Below, piece by piece: positions 34,402-42,949 of a stretch of DNA of 48,796 nt; positions within the stretch are counted from its first letter, which is position 1, and each line of letters begins with the position of its first letter. Source of the stretch: Betaproteobacteria bacterium (GTDB lineage: Bacteria; Bdellovibrionota_B; Oligoflexia; Silvanigrellales; Silvanigrellaceae); assembly GCA_016868315.1 (NCBI GenBank), contig VGHE01000015.1, forward strand, positions 1 through 48,796, given 5' to 3'. The notes under the pieces were generated by a model. That model searched no databases, had not been told where the DNA came from, and was given only the letters and a program-made list of their open reading frames with translations. The translations under genes were made by a program, and so were the position numbers.

Positions 34402-35379
34402 ATGACAACCTTTCACAACCTTGCCTTCTATAAATTTGTCCGGATTGAGGATGTGCCCGCAACGGCCGAGGCATTCCGTGTCCTGACAAGCGGGCTCGAC
34501 ATGAAGGGAACGCTTATCTTCGCCTGCGAAGGTGTGAATGGATATGTTGCGGCAACTCCCGAATCTGCACAAAAGTTCGTTTCATACTGCCAAAACGACG
34601 AGCGCTTTGCTGATATTGAATTCAAGCTTTCCACGAGCGAGTTCAACCCCTACTCACGGATGCTCATCAAACAAAAGAAGGAAATCGTCACCATGGGGCG
34701 TTCGGGTATCGACCCAGAACACTTCACTGGGAAGCACGTTGATGGCAAGACCCTCAAACAGTGGCTCGACAACGGTGACGAGGTCATTCTCCTCGACACC
34801 CGCAACGACTACGAAACCAAACTCGGAACTTTTAAGAACGCTATCGTTCCAGACATACGCACATTTAGAACATTCCCGAGCTGGGTCGAGCAGCAGTTCC
34901 TTCAAAACAAGAACAAACGCGTCGTGACGTTCTGCACCGGAGGAATCCGCTGCGAAAAAGCAACAGCCTACATGCGCCAAGTTGGATTCGACGAAGTGTA
35001 CCAAATTCAGGGCGGAATCCTTAAGTATTTCGAACAAACCAAACAGATGCGGGGCGACAACCACTATCAAGGTGATTGTTTCGTTTTCGACCACCGCGTC
35101 GCTGTAAACAGCGGACTCAAGAAAACAGAGCATGACATGTGTTACGTCTGCTGGGCGACCCTTTCACCCGAAGACAAGCAGAGTCCTTTGTACCGCGAAA
35201 ATGAGTTCTGCCCCCACTGCGCCGAAGAAACAACGCGCCGCCTTGAAGAACGCAAACGCAAGGCTATAGAAACGAATCAGCAGGCACTCGAAAAACGATT
35301 CGAGCGCATCCGTCTAGCTCGCGCAAGCCGGCAAGCCCAAAACCCAACTCCGAATTCGAGCACCGAATCCAAGCACTGA
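34402..35379 (+). CDS. trhO: tRNA uridine(34) hydroxylase TrhO (rhodanese family)
   Basis: 325 residues. An N-terminal acylphosphatase-like domain (FHNLAFYKFV, GTLIFACEGVNGYVA) is followed by a rhodanese domain with LLDTRNDYETKLGTF and the active-site loop FCTGGIRCEKA (C178). The C-terminal region has a cysteine-rich segment (CYVCWATLSPEDK, CPHC) and a basic tail. Members of this family (YceA/TrhO) install ho5U at tRNA position 34 with prephenate-derived help. GGAG precedes the ATG. It converges on the lipoprotein gene at 35397 with a gap of 17 bp. Confidence 0.94.
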   Translation: MTTFHNLAFYKFVRIEDVPATAEAFRVLTSGLDMKGTLIFACEGVNGYVAATPESAQKFVSYCQNDERFADIEFKLSTSEFNPYSRMLIKQKKEIVTMGRSGIDPEHFTGKHVDGKTLKQWLDNGDEVILLDTRNDYETKLGTFKNAIVPDIRTFRTFPSWVEQQFLQNKNKRVVTFCTGGIRCEKATAYMRQVGFDEVYQIQGGILKYFEQTKQMRGDNHYQGDCFVFDHRVAVNSGLKKTEHDMCYVCWATLSPEDKQSPLYRENEFCPHCAEETTRRLEERKRKAIETNQQALEKRFERIRLARASRQAQNPTPNSSTESKH

Positions 35380-35396
35380 TAAAACAGGCGGGAAGT

Positions 35397-36923
35397 TTAC
35401 TTGCAGCGAGATGTTGTCGCGACTGGTTCCTCGTCCTCTGAGTGAGTGGGAAGAGGCAAGATGCTCGTTCCCCCTGACGTTGGTTCTTGATCGAGCGTCG
35501 ACAGGGATGCGATGGGCACCGTACCAAAAACAGAAAGCATCGAGCCGCTGTCGCTCTTGCTGAGCCTGAGACGGCCATTTTGGTTATCAAAATTCAGTAG
35601 GATAACCTGATTGTTGAATTCTGTCGGACTCAATGTTCCCAGGGAGGGAGACACCTCAAGAATGTTACCTTGCCGCGTGTTGGCTGCAGCTAAGGCCCCC
35701 CCCTCTCTTTGGCTGCTATTAAACAGAATTGTGAAATATGACTCACGTGTGAGTCCAAAGACTCCTGGCTTTGCGAACGAATTATCGGTGAATGAAGCAA
35801 TTCCACTTTTGATCAGTTTTGCCCAGACCATCCGCGTTAGGCGTTCTCGGTCGCAAATTGTGGATACGTCCGGAACCCCAGCCGTGAACGCATCGAGGCT
35901 CTCGAGCTGACAACCGAAAACGGAGCCATGGAGAGCCTTGAGCTCAACAAGATTGGCTGGCTTTGCATCTGCGACCTTTGCAAAGTCAGAGTAGTATTCA
36001 GGTACAGTTTGCTTGATTGCCATCTTGTAAAGATCGCGTTGTTCACAAAAATTCTTTGTTTCTTTGCGACCGTCAGCATCACTCGGGAGGTCGACATCTG
36101 GAGTGGAGCAATGCACGTCATTCATCCAGTACCCATAGGTGCGCATGTACAAAGGAAACTTGGCTGAGAGGGGGCGGAAACTCTCCACAGCTGAAAGATA
36201 TCTTTTCTCAAGCTCTGGAAGAGCAGATTGAGTCTTCTCACGCCGCTGTCGAACAGCATCGAGCACGACGTTTAGCTTTTTCTCTGTTTCCGCCGTTGCC
36301 TGCACTTTGCCTCGCAGCAAACGCAGCTCATTTTTTGAAAAGCAGGCAATGTTCTTCTTTGCAGAGCCGAGCTGTGCTGCAAACGCTTTGGTTTGTTCCT
36401 GACAGGGCAGGACACTGTCATCACTCAAGGCGAACCGCCAGCGATTACGTTCCTTCTCCGGAAAGGAACTTAAAACGGGCGCAACAGCTCGGGCGGCTTT
36501 ACCCAGCTTCGCAAGTTCCTCAAATTGAATGGGGAGCGGAAGATACCCGTTTTTGTAGAAGACGTGCAGAGTGTATTTGGAGTTTTCAAACTCAAGAGAA
36601 TCAGCATCGAAGAGGCAGTGAACCGCAGTCCAAACCTTGATGATACTCGCATCTTTTTCATCGGGCGCAAGCATCACACTGCAACGCCGCTGGACGGCTC
36701 GTCCGGATTCATCGATCGCTTCAATATCTAGGTAACCAGAGCCACTTCCCTTTACATTTTGGATGTTAGAATCAAGTTCCAAAAGCCGACTGGGCGCACT
36801 CACGTTAGAATTCGTAGGGGCGCACAGTGTGTTGTTTTGTGAAGAATTGCTGCAGGCCCACAGCACAGTGCATGCGAGCCAAAGCAAACTTACCGCAGGC
36901 ATAGAACGACGTTGCAAAGTCAT
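35397..36923 (-). CDS. Large lipoprotein with degenerate trypsin-like (WTAxHC) domain
   Basis: 508 residues; lipobox VLWAC (C24). The segment CSVMLAPDEKDASIIKVWTAVHC (seen in parts; H102) resembles the strand and His loop of trypsin-like proteases (TAAHC). The region that should hold the Ser motif reads REGGALAAAN, with Glu in place of Ser, so the protein looks inactive. Between the two lie ~300 residues, partly coiled (ETEKKLNVVLDAVRQRREK). A G8 tract encodes the EGGA residues. The gene at 46134-48509 has the same plan and is a likely paralogue. The start has a G-rich Shine-Dalgarno and a CCGATAC element 15 nt upstream. Confidence 0.65.
   Translation of the reverse strand: MTLQRRSMPAVSLLWLACTVLWACSNSSQNNTLCAPTNSNVSAPSRLLELDSNIQNVKGSGSGYLDIEAIDESGRAVQRRCSVMLAPDEKDASIIKVWTAVHCLFDADSLEFENSKYTLHVFYKNGYLPLPIQFEELAKLGKAARAVAPVLSSFPEKERNRWRFALSDDSVLPCQEQTKAFAAQLGSAKKNIACFSKNELRLLRGKVQATAETEKKLNVVLDAVRQRREKTQSALPELEKRYLSAVESFRPLSAKFPLYMRTYGYWMNDVHCSTPDVDLPSDADGRKETKNFCEQRDLYKMAIKQTVPEYYSDFAKVADAKPANLVELKALHGSVFGCQLESLDAFTAGVPDVSTICDRERLTRMVWAKLIKSGIASFTDNSFAKPGVFGLTRESYFTILFNSSQREGGALAAANTRQGNILEVSPSLGTLSPTEFNNQVILLNFDNQNGRLRLSKSDSGSMLSVFGTVPIASLSTLDQEPTSGGTSILPLPTHSEDEEPVATTSRCK
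35696..35703 (-). repeat. G8 tract inside a lipoprotein gene
   Basis: Eight C on the plus strand (eight G in the coding strand) encode E-G-G-A at about residues 406-409 of the WTAxHC lipoprotein, exactly where a serine-protease GDSGG motif would align. Slippage would truncate the last ~100 residues. Confidence 0.6.
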
Positions 36924-36938
36924 AAACGCCCCCAGTGT

Positions 36939-36945
36939 GTATCGG
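36939..36945 (-). promoter_or_regulatory. CCGATAC element upstream of the WTAxHC lipoprotein
   Basis: CCGATAC on the minus strand, 15 nt before the ATG at 36923, with TTTGGGT 13 nt further upstream. The paralogous gene at 48509 has TTTGGGT-N14-CCGATAC, so the two upstream regions look related. Confidence 0.4.
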
Positions 36946-37045
36946 GCGACTTATCCGAACCCAAAAGAATAAGTCTCCAAGTTCCTGAAAGTAGTGCAAA
37001 AAAAAACAAAAAACAGCTCGACTTTGCTTTTCTTACGCAGTCAAA

Positions 37046-37078
37046 GAAAAACCGGGACAACGTCAGGTTGACCCGGTT
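37046..37078 (-). terminator. Intrinsic terminator of the lipoprotein gene at 37110
   Basis: On the minus strand AACCGGG (37078-37072) pairs with CCCGGTT (37056-37050), with an inner CAAC/GTTG pair and loop, and is followed by TTTTC. It lies about 32 nt after the stop at 37110. A run of nine A follows further on, near 37000. Confidence 0.85.
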
Positions 37079-37109
37079 CGATAATAAAATGTTCTTGGGT
37101 ACGAATGAT

Positions 37110-37964
37110 TCACACCTGAATCAACTTATCCTTAAGACTTTGTGCACACTTTCTGCGAGCATCGCAACTCGGGAGCGACTGTGCTGCCTTCTTTTCCTCA
37201 GTAGGTTTTTCCTCGGCCTTCTCTTTTGCATCTGGTGCAATCACAGCAGGCGTGGCCTTCTTGGCTGCTTCTACCGGAGCGACGCTCGCTTCAACCACGC
37301 GGCAAATGGGGATATCGTTAAAACCAATACCACTCATGAATTGTCCCGCAGGGCATTCGCGCAAAACCTCCGAGCTCGACTTGCCGTAGCGCAACATCAC
37401 GCCGCTCAACTGGCTCGTTGCAATCTCAAGCTTTTGCCTCGACTTTCTCTTGAATTCAAAAGTCAGTGTGGTTGTCTGCAGAACTTTTGCATCCTTAATT
37501 TGCTCGACAGTCACTTTATAAGAACGCTCCTGACGCAACTTTAAAGAAGATTTGGATTGGATGCTTGCTGCACCAACATCTGCAGGAAATTTCTCTTCAA
37601 GAACGACTTTCTCGCTCAGTGACTTATCCGCCACACCTGCCTCAGGCAGAAGCTGGAAAGTGACGCGGGCAAGAGAAGGTTTCTCTGCTGCACTGCTCAC
37701 CTTGAGTGCGGCAAGTTTTTTATCTGCGTCTGCACTCACTGATGCTTCGGGAGCTTTTTCACTTCCGGCCTCAACGGCCTCCGCAGCCTTCTCGTCCCCT
37801 GCAGCTTTCAAGTCCAATTGAGAGTCAACTGAGACCATCTCATTCTTCTCGGGGATGCGAGTATCGGATGAAATTCTATTCGCATCGCTCTCCGCCGAGA
37901 GAGAAAGCTGGCCGCATCCCTGAGCAACGATCAACGCAAGAGACAGACTCAAAAATGACTTCAT
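37110..37964 (-). CDS. Lipoprotein of unknown function
   Basis: 284 residues; lipobox VAQGC (C17), GAGGGTGA before the ATG. The segment ~40-85 is Ala/Glu/Lys-rich and probably disordered. A middle region (ARVTFQLLPEAGVADKSL through LTFEFKRKSRQKLEIATSQ) reads as beta-strands, then ECPAGQFMSGIGFNDIPICRV with paired cysteines, then a second Lys/Glu/Ala-rich linker and a C-terminal CDARRKC. I recognise no domain. It is monocistronic, with its own terminator, and carries the CCGATAC element upstream. Confidence 0.7.
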   Translation of the reverse strand: MKSFLSLSLALIVAQGCGQLSLSAESDANRISSDTRIPEKNEMVSVDSQLDLKAAGDEKAAEAVEAGSEKAPEASVSADADKKLAALKVSSAAEKPSLARVTFQLLPEAGVADKSLSEKVVLEEKFPADVGAASIQSKSSLKLRQERSYKVTVEQIKDAKVLQTTTLTFEFKRKSRQKLEIATSQLSGVMLRYGKSSSEVLRECPAGQFMSGIGFNDIPICRVVEASVAPVEAAKKATPAVIAPDAKEKAEEKPTEEKKAAQSLPSCDARRKCAQSLKDKLIQV

Positions 37965-37996
37965 TTATTCACCCTCGTTTGTTCCTCCTATAGATA

Positions 37997-38023
37997 GTAT
38001 CGGAGCTTCTTATTTGAAAGTTA
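37997..38023 (-). promoter_or_regulatory. Sigma-28-like promoter or CCGATAC element
   Basis: On the minus strand TAAC, 15 nt, TCCGATAC (38023-37997): 3/4 and 6/8 matches to the sigma-28 consensus with correct spacing, about 32 nt before the ATG of the lipoprotein gene. An 8-bp inverted repeat TATCGGAG (37998-38005) / CTCCGATA (38029-38036) overlaps it and could be an operator. Confidence 0.35.
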
Positions 38024-38091
38024 AACAACTCCGATAATCACTTGAGAAACGTGGGGTTGAAATTAAACTAAGACCGAGAAGTCTTTTCGCA

Positions 38092-39456
38092 TTAAGAACG
38101 AACGTGAAGCCCTTTCGCATGACAGAAGGCATAAATACCCAACCTCGAAAGGGTTGACCCCACACCGGAGGCTCCGCGCCCAGACCAAGGAAGCCAGGCT
38201 GAAACGCGATCGCAGCAATTCAAGTATCCTGTCCCTGTGTTGATTTGAGCCAAGATTCTTTTTCCACGCTCAAGGTTTCTACAATACACCGACGACGTTA
38301 GGCCATACTCAGAATCGTTCATCAGCTGCGCAGCCTCGTGATCGTCTTTCACCTTCATCACACCAATAATCGGCCCAAAAGACTCTTCCCGCATGATGTC
38401 CATTTTATGATTTACATTCAGAAGAAGTGTGGGTGGAAAAAACTGCCCCTTGCCCTCCAGTGCTTTACCACCAAGGACAAGCTTCGCCCCTTTAGCGATG
38501 GCGTCGTCAACCTGATTTTGCAAAAACGGAATCTGACTTTGCCGAGTGATCGCACCACAGAGCGTTGATGGGTCGAGTGGGTCACCCACCTTCCACGACT
38601 GCATTTTAGCCTTCAACTTCTCAACAAAAGCGTCGTGAATCTTCTCATGCACATAAACCCTTTCAACAGCGCAGCAGCTTTGGCCATTATTGTAGAGAAC
38701 ACCCTCTGCAACGGCATCTGCTACAGCATCCAGGTCACCGCATTCTTCAGTCACATAGAGAGGATCCTTGCCGCCCAATTCCATAATGAGCCGTGTCATA
38801 CGGCCTGCCAGAGTCTCCGAAATTCTCTTGCCCGTGGCGAAGGAGCCGGTAAAACCAACACAGTCAAAGGGAAGCTTAAGCAGTTCAGCTCCCACAACGC
38901 CATCACCCACAATAGCGATAAAAACGCTCTGCGGAATGCCTGCTTCATGCAGCAGACGAGTCAGGTGAAGCCCTGTGAGTGTAGCGTGTTCGGAAGGTTT
39001 GTAGACAACCGCATTGCCACACAGCAGTGCAGGAAGAAAAACGTTGAAACCAACGAGAATTGGATAATTCCATGCTGAAATGTTTAACACGACACCCAGC
39101 GGGTCGAACGCAAGAATCTCTTCCGTGTTACCGTCTTGCCGTACTTTTTCTGGAGCGAGAGTCTTTTCGACCTCCTCGGTGAAGAAGCGAATCTTGTTGA
39201 GGCTCCCATTCACTTCGTTGCGCGCCTGCTGAAGTGGTTTACCCATCTCAAGAGTCATATCGCGTGCCACGTGCTCAAGATCGCGCTTGAGGAGCTCACC
39301 GAAGCGTTTAACAAGCAACACACGCTCCTGCAGAGGTCGAGTAGCCCAAGCAGGTTGCGCATCACGCGCCACTGCAAATTTTTCACGTACAGAAGCTGCG
39401 TCATCGGCCTCAACACGCCCGATCGATTCACCTGTTGCTGGATTCAAAATCTGCAT
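38092..39456 (-). CDS. Aldehyde dehydrogenase (succinate-semialdehyde/aminoaldehyde type)
   Basis: 454 residues, the short ALDH form. Landmarks: SAWNYPILVGFNVFLPALLCGN in part (NAD-site entry), KPSEHA, GFTGSFATGK, the general-base Glu in MELGGKDP (E226), the catalytic Cys in NNGQSCCAVERV (C261) and ESFGPIIGV. It oxidises an aldehyde to an acid with NAD(P)+. AGGAG precedes the ATG. It is the last gene of the four-gene operon; in the pathway proposed here it would act on a gamma-glutamyl aminoaldehyde, like PuuC. Confidence 0.93.
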   Translation of the reverse strand: MQILNPATGESIGRVEADDAASVREKFAVARDAQPAWATRPLQERVLLVKRFGELLKRDLEHVARDMTLEMGKPLQQARNEVNGSLNKIRFFTEEVEKTLAPEKVRQDGNTEEILAFDPLGVVLNISAWNYPILVGFNVFLPALLCGNAVVYKPSEHATLTGLHLTRLLHEAGIPQSVFIAIVGDGVVGAELLKLPFDCVGFTGSFATGKRISETLAGRMTRLIMELGGKDPLYVTEECGDLDAVADAVAEGVLYNNGQSCCAVERVYVHEKIHDAFVEKLKAKMQSWKVGDPLDPSTLCGAITRQSQIPFLQNQVDDAIAKGAKLVLGGKALEGKGQFFPPTLLLNVNHKMDIMREESFGPIIGVMKVKDDHEAAQLMNDSEYGLTSSVYCRNLERGKRILAQINTGTGYLNCCDRVSAWLPWSGRGASGVGSTLSRLGIYAFCHAKGLHVRS

Positions 39457-39483
39457 CTTATGCTCCTGTGATGTGTTTTAAAC

Positions 39484-40248
39484 TCAACGCGACTTAATCT
39501 TCGCCGCGACGACAGCACTCATAAAACTGGAGAAAATAGGCTCAGGATCGTCGACCACACCATTCAATGTTGGAGAAAATTCAGGATGCCACTGAATCGC
39601 GGCAACAAAATTCTTCTTCAAACCCAAATAAGTAAACGCCTCAATAATGCCATCAGTGCCACTGCGCGCCTCAACAACAAGGTCACTACCAATATTTTTG
39701 ATGCACTGGTGATGCACAGAATTCACCTCAAGCTCATTCTTTCCGTAAATGCTCTCTAGCCAACCACCATGGCTCAAACGAACACCGTGATGCACTCTAT
39801 CGTACGTCTGAGCATTGCGGTGTTCGGTGATTGTCTGTATTTCAGTACCGATGTCCTGATGCAAAGTTCCACCAAAGTACGCATTCAAAAGCTGGAAGCC
39901 ACGGCAAATACCAAGAATGGGTAGACCCTTTTTGAAGAAAAAGTCCGCCAGGCTTAGCTCATAAAGGTCACGATGACGATCTCCTGGCCAACGAGCTTTG
40001 TCTAAATAGGGTTCATTGTAGGTTTCAGGACAAAGGTCTGCCCCACCTTGAAAAACAATTCCATCGAGCTGCTCAAGAATGGGCAAGAGTCTTTCACGCG
40101 GCAGATCAGGAATAAGAACCGGCATGACACCTTCGCGCGCAACGTATCGTGCCATGTCGTTTTCCATATAGGTCAAACTCTTATGACCAAAGACAACACG
40201 CGCAGGGTCGGGATACATGAAACAGGCGCTGAGGCCAATTTTAAGCAT
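39484..40248 (-). CDS. puuD: Gamma-glutamyl amide hydrolase (PuuD-like, class I glutamine amidotransferase)
   Basis: 254 residues from ATG 40248 (GGGAG upstream; an in-frame TTG lies one codon before). The nucleophile is in GICRGFQLLNAYFGG (C115) and the His/Glu pair in QWHPEFSP near the C-terminus, with FQGGADLCPETY typical of the peptidase C26/PuuD family. PuuD frees the oxidised amine from its gamma-glutamyl carrier, returning glutamate. It lies between the Fe-alcohol dehydrogenase (40-nt gap) and the aldehyde dehydrogenase (27-nt gap). Confidence 0.9.
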   Translation of the reverse strand: MLKIGLSACFMYPDPARVVFGHKSLTYMENDMARYVAREGVMPVLIPDLPRERLLPILEQLDGIVFQGGADLCPETYNEPYLDKARWPGDRHRDLYELSLADFFFKKGLPILGICRGFQLLNAYFGGTLHQDIGTEIQTITEHRNAQTYDRVHHGVRLSHGGWLESIYGKNELEVNSVHHQCIKNIGSDLVVEARSGTDGIIEAFTYLGLKKNFVAAIQWHPEFSPTLNGVVDDPEPIFSSFMSAVVAAKIKSR

Positions 40249-40288
40249 CAAGGTGTCTCCCTGATTTAGCCATCTTCAAAAGCATCCA

Positions 40289-41431
40289 TCACACATGAAA
40301 CGCCTGCTTAAAAAGACGCTCAAAGTCAGCATGCGTGACGGGTTTTGGATTGCAATGATGGCAAGCGTCGTCGATAGCCAAGTCAGAGAGCTCCTGAACT
40401 TTGCCAGCATCCAAATTCATTGCCTTCAGAGAAGAAGGAATACCCACGCGATTGTTGAGATCCCGAACCCATGCAATGAAATTCGAGGTTCCAAGAATTT
40501 TCTCGAGATACTCATACTTCTCCGCGCAAACGTCTTTATTGAATTCCAGTCCGTAGGGCATCATCACAGCATTTGCGAGACCATGGTGTGTATCGAAAAC
40601 TGTTGAAAGCGGATGAGCCATGGAATGAATGATACCGAGTCCTTTCTGAAAGGCAGTTGCCCCCATCAAGGACGCAATCATCATCTTCGCTCGCGCCTCA
40701 AGGTCATGCGGCTTCTTCGTAGCGTTCTCAAGCGACTCGGAAATTAAACGTATTGCCTCGACGGCAATACCATCACACAGAGGCGATACACCCTTGGAGA
40801 GAAAGGCTTCAACGTTATGGGTCAAGGCATCCATTCCTGTTGCAGCTGTCACATGTGCAGGCAAATCAACCGACAAAGCCGGATCGGCGAAAACCTTGTT
40901 GGCGATCAGTCGCGGAGAAAACAAAATACGCTTTTTGTGTGTCGTATTTTCTGCAATCACTGTACTGCGGCCAACCTCAGATCCCGTGCCGCTTGTTGTT
41001 GGTACGGTGACGAATGCCGGCACCTTTTCGGTCACGTACTTGTCGCCACCCAGAGCATCGTCGTAGTCGAACAGAGGTCGCGTGTGGTAAGCCTTGAGAA
41101 CAATGGCTCGGGCAACATCAAGACTTGCACCTCCGCCCAGTCCAATCACAGAATCACATTTTTCTTTATGAAAGTGTTCCACTCCTGCATGAACATCTGA
41201 CTCAACCGGATTCTTGGAGATACCAGAGTAAACCGTTGGCGACAGCCCCGCCTTTTCGAGGCCTGCAATCACCTTTTTGAAAAAGTCTAACTGCACGACC
41301 GCTTTATCTGAGACCAGCAGTGGGCGCTTTAGCGCCTGCGTTTGCAAATAGGGAGCGAGTTCTTCGATGACTCCCACGCCAAAGCGGATGGACGTCGGGA
41401 AATTATAACCATAGCGACCGGTCCAGTTCAT
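40289..41431 (-). CDS. Iron-containing (group III) alcohol dehydrogenase
   Basis: 380 residues from ATG 41431 (GAGGAG upstream; 10 nt after the preceding stop). Family landmarks: FGVGVIEEL, SDKAV, IGLGGGASLDVARA (nucleotide site), VPTTSGTGSEV, TGMDALTHNVEAF and IIHSMAHPLSTVFDTHHGLAN, which supply the Asp and three His metal ligands. It interconverts an alcohol and an aldehyde with NAD(H). It lies between a glutamine-synthetase-like ligase and a PuuD hydrolase, where the putrescine pathway would have an amine oxidase, suggesting a gamma-glutamylated amino alcohol as substrate. Confidence 0.93.
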   Translation of the reverse strand: MNWTGRYGYNFPTSIRFGVGVIEELAPYLQTQALKRPLLVSDKAVVQLDFFKKVIAGLEKAGLSPTVYSGISKNPVESDVHAGVEHFHKEKCDSVIGLGGGASLDVARAIVLKAYHTRPLFDYDDALGGDKYVTEKVPAFVTVPTTSGTGSEVGRSTVIAENTTHKKRILFSPRLIANKVFADPALSVDLPAHVTAATGMDALTHNVEAFLSKGVSPLCDGIAVEAIRLISESLENATKKPHDLEARAKMMIASLMGATAFQKGLGIIHSMAHPLSTVFDTHHGLANAVMMPYGLEFNKDVCAEKYEYLEKILGTSNFIAWVRDLNNRVGIPSSLKAMNLDAGKVQELSDLAIDDACHHCNPKPVTHADFERLFKQAFHV

Positions 41432-41441
41432 TCCATTCTCC

Positions 41442-42800
41442 TCAAATAATCTCAAAGTAACGTTTCATTTCCCAGTTGGTGACAGCCTTTGAATACTCGC
41501 GCCACTCCCAAAGTCTTGTGTTGGTAAAATGATCTACAAATTCCGCACCGAGAAGCTCTTTGGCAAGCTTGGAATCGCGCATTGCGGTGGCCGCATCGAA
41601 GAGATTTCGAGGTAAGGTGCCATTAGATTTATCGGCGTAGCCGTTACCTTTGCTCTGTTTCACATTCAACGGAAGTTTGTGCTTGATTCCATAAAGACCA
41701 GAAGCCAGAGATGCAGCCATCGCCAGATAAGGGTTTGCATCTGCACCGACAACGCGTAACTCGAGACGTGTGGATTTATCGGATCCAGGAAGAGCCCTCA
41801 GCGCGGTTGTACGATTATCGATTCCCCAGGTGAGAGTGGTGGGTGCCCAAGCACCCTCAACCAAGCGCTTGAAGCTATTCACCGTAGGTGCATACATGGG
41901 AGTCAGGTGTGGCATGCAGTGCAGCACGCCTGCCATGTAATGTTTCATCATTTGGCTCATGCGATCGGGAGATTTGGCATCGAAGAAAATATTCTTGCCG
42001 TTCTTCCAGAGGCTCTGGTGCACGTGCCCGGAACTCCCGGGAAGTGACGCATTCCATTTCGCCATGAACGTCGGCGTAATGCCGTGCAGGCTCCCGATCT
42101 CCTTGACTGCTCCCTTAAACAGAACTGCTCTATCGGCAGCTTCAAGAATATCGCTGTAAATGAGTGCCGCTTCGTAAACACCAGGTCCTGTTTCGGTGTG
42201 CAGACCCTCAAGCGGAACATTATATTTATTGAGCAGATCGAACAGGTCGTTGAAGAAACCGTTGTTTTGTATTGGTCTCAGTAAAGAGTATCCAAACATG
42301 CCTTTGGAGAGAGTCTCGGGTTCATGAAAACCCTTCTCATGCAGGTTCTCGGAGCTTTCCATAAAATTGAACCATTCGAATTCCTGACTGAAGAATGCCT
42401 GGAATCCCGCCTTTTCTGCCTGCGTGCGGATCTTTTTGAGAAGATTGCGCGGACACAGAGGCAAAGGTTCGCCCGGTGCTTTCCAGAAATCACCCAGAAT
42501 GAAGGGGACATCGTGATCCCAGGGCACCGTGCGGTAAGTGTTCAGATCCAAAAAGACCTGAGCGTCGGGATAGCCGCTGTGCCAGCCTGTGTACGCAACG
42601 TTATCGTAGCAAACATCGTTCGAGTCCCAGCCCAGTACAACATTGCAGAAACCAAGTCCGCCCTGTGCAACTGACTCAAATTTTTTCATGTGAATCACTT
42701 TACCGCGCAGGATGCCATCGATGTCAACAACTGCCAGTTTAACCTTTTGCCCAGGATATTTCTTGATCTGCTGCACAACATCGTTGCTCTTCACCGCCAT
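41442..42800 (-). CDS. Glutamine synthetase-like gamma-glutamylamine ligase (PuuA/GlnA4-like)
   Basis: 452 residues from ATG 42800 (GGAG 9 nt upstream; GTG codons at 42818 and 42815 would add six residues or fewer). Glutamine-synthetase fold motifs are clear: VDIDGILRGKVI, SQEFEWFNF, HTETGPGVYEAAL (metal Glu), GSSGHVHQSLW, NSFKRLVEGAWAP and RLELRVVGADANPYLA. The early VDIDGxLRGK and the shortened loops match gamma-glutamylputrescine synthetase-type ligases rather than true GlnA, and the tyrosine adenylylation site is not seen. It should join glutamate to an amine using ATP. It is the first gene of the catabolic operon. Confidence 0.88.
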   Translation of the reverse strand: MAVKSNDVVQQIKKYPGQKVKLAVVDIDGILRGKVIHMKKFESVAQGGLGFCNVVLGWDSNDVCYDNVAYTGWHSGYPDAQVFLDLNTYRTVPWDHDVPFILGDFWKAPGEPLPLCPRNLLKKIRTQAEKAGFQAFFSQEFEWFNFMESSENLHEKGFHEPETLSKGMFGYSLLRPIQNNGFFNDLFDLLNKYNVPLEGLHTETGPGVYEAALIYSDILEAADRAVLFKGAVKEIGSLHGITPTFMAKWNASLPGSSGHVHQSLWKNGKNIFFDAKSPDRMSQMMKHYMAGVLHCMPHLTPMYAPTVNSFKRLVEGAWAPTTLTWGIDNRTTALRALPGSDKSTRLELRVVGADANPYLAMAASLASGLYGIKHKLPLNVKQSKGNGYADKSNGTLPRNLFDAATAMRDSKLAKELLGAEFVDHFTNTRLWEWREYSKAVTNWEMKRYFEII

Positions 42801-42854
42801 CGCCACTGTCTCCACCACGCTTCATTTTTCAACTGAGGGTGGGAACATCCTACG

Positions 42855-42887
42855 AAAGCCCGAGGCGCTGGTCAGGCACTCTCGGGC
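42855..42887 (-). terminator. Terminator-like hairpin after the lipoprotein gene at 42950
   Basis: GCCCGAG (42887-42881 on the minus strand) pairs with CTCGGGC (42864-42858), with a 16-nt loop and a short TTTC after it. It separates the 42950 gene from the catabolic operon that starts at 42800. Confidence 0.55.
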
Positions 42888-42949
42888 GTCAGTGGTTTGA
42901 CTCTTTGTTTAAGAGAAGAGGCTAAACGAAATGTTCTTCGGTTTCCGGA

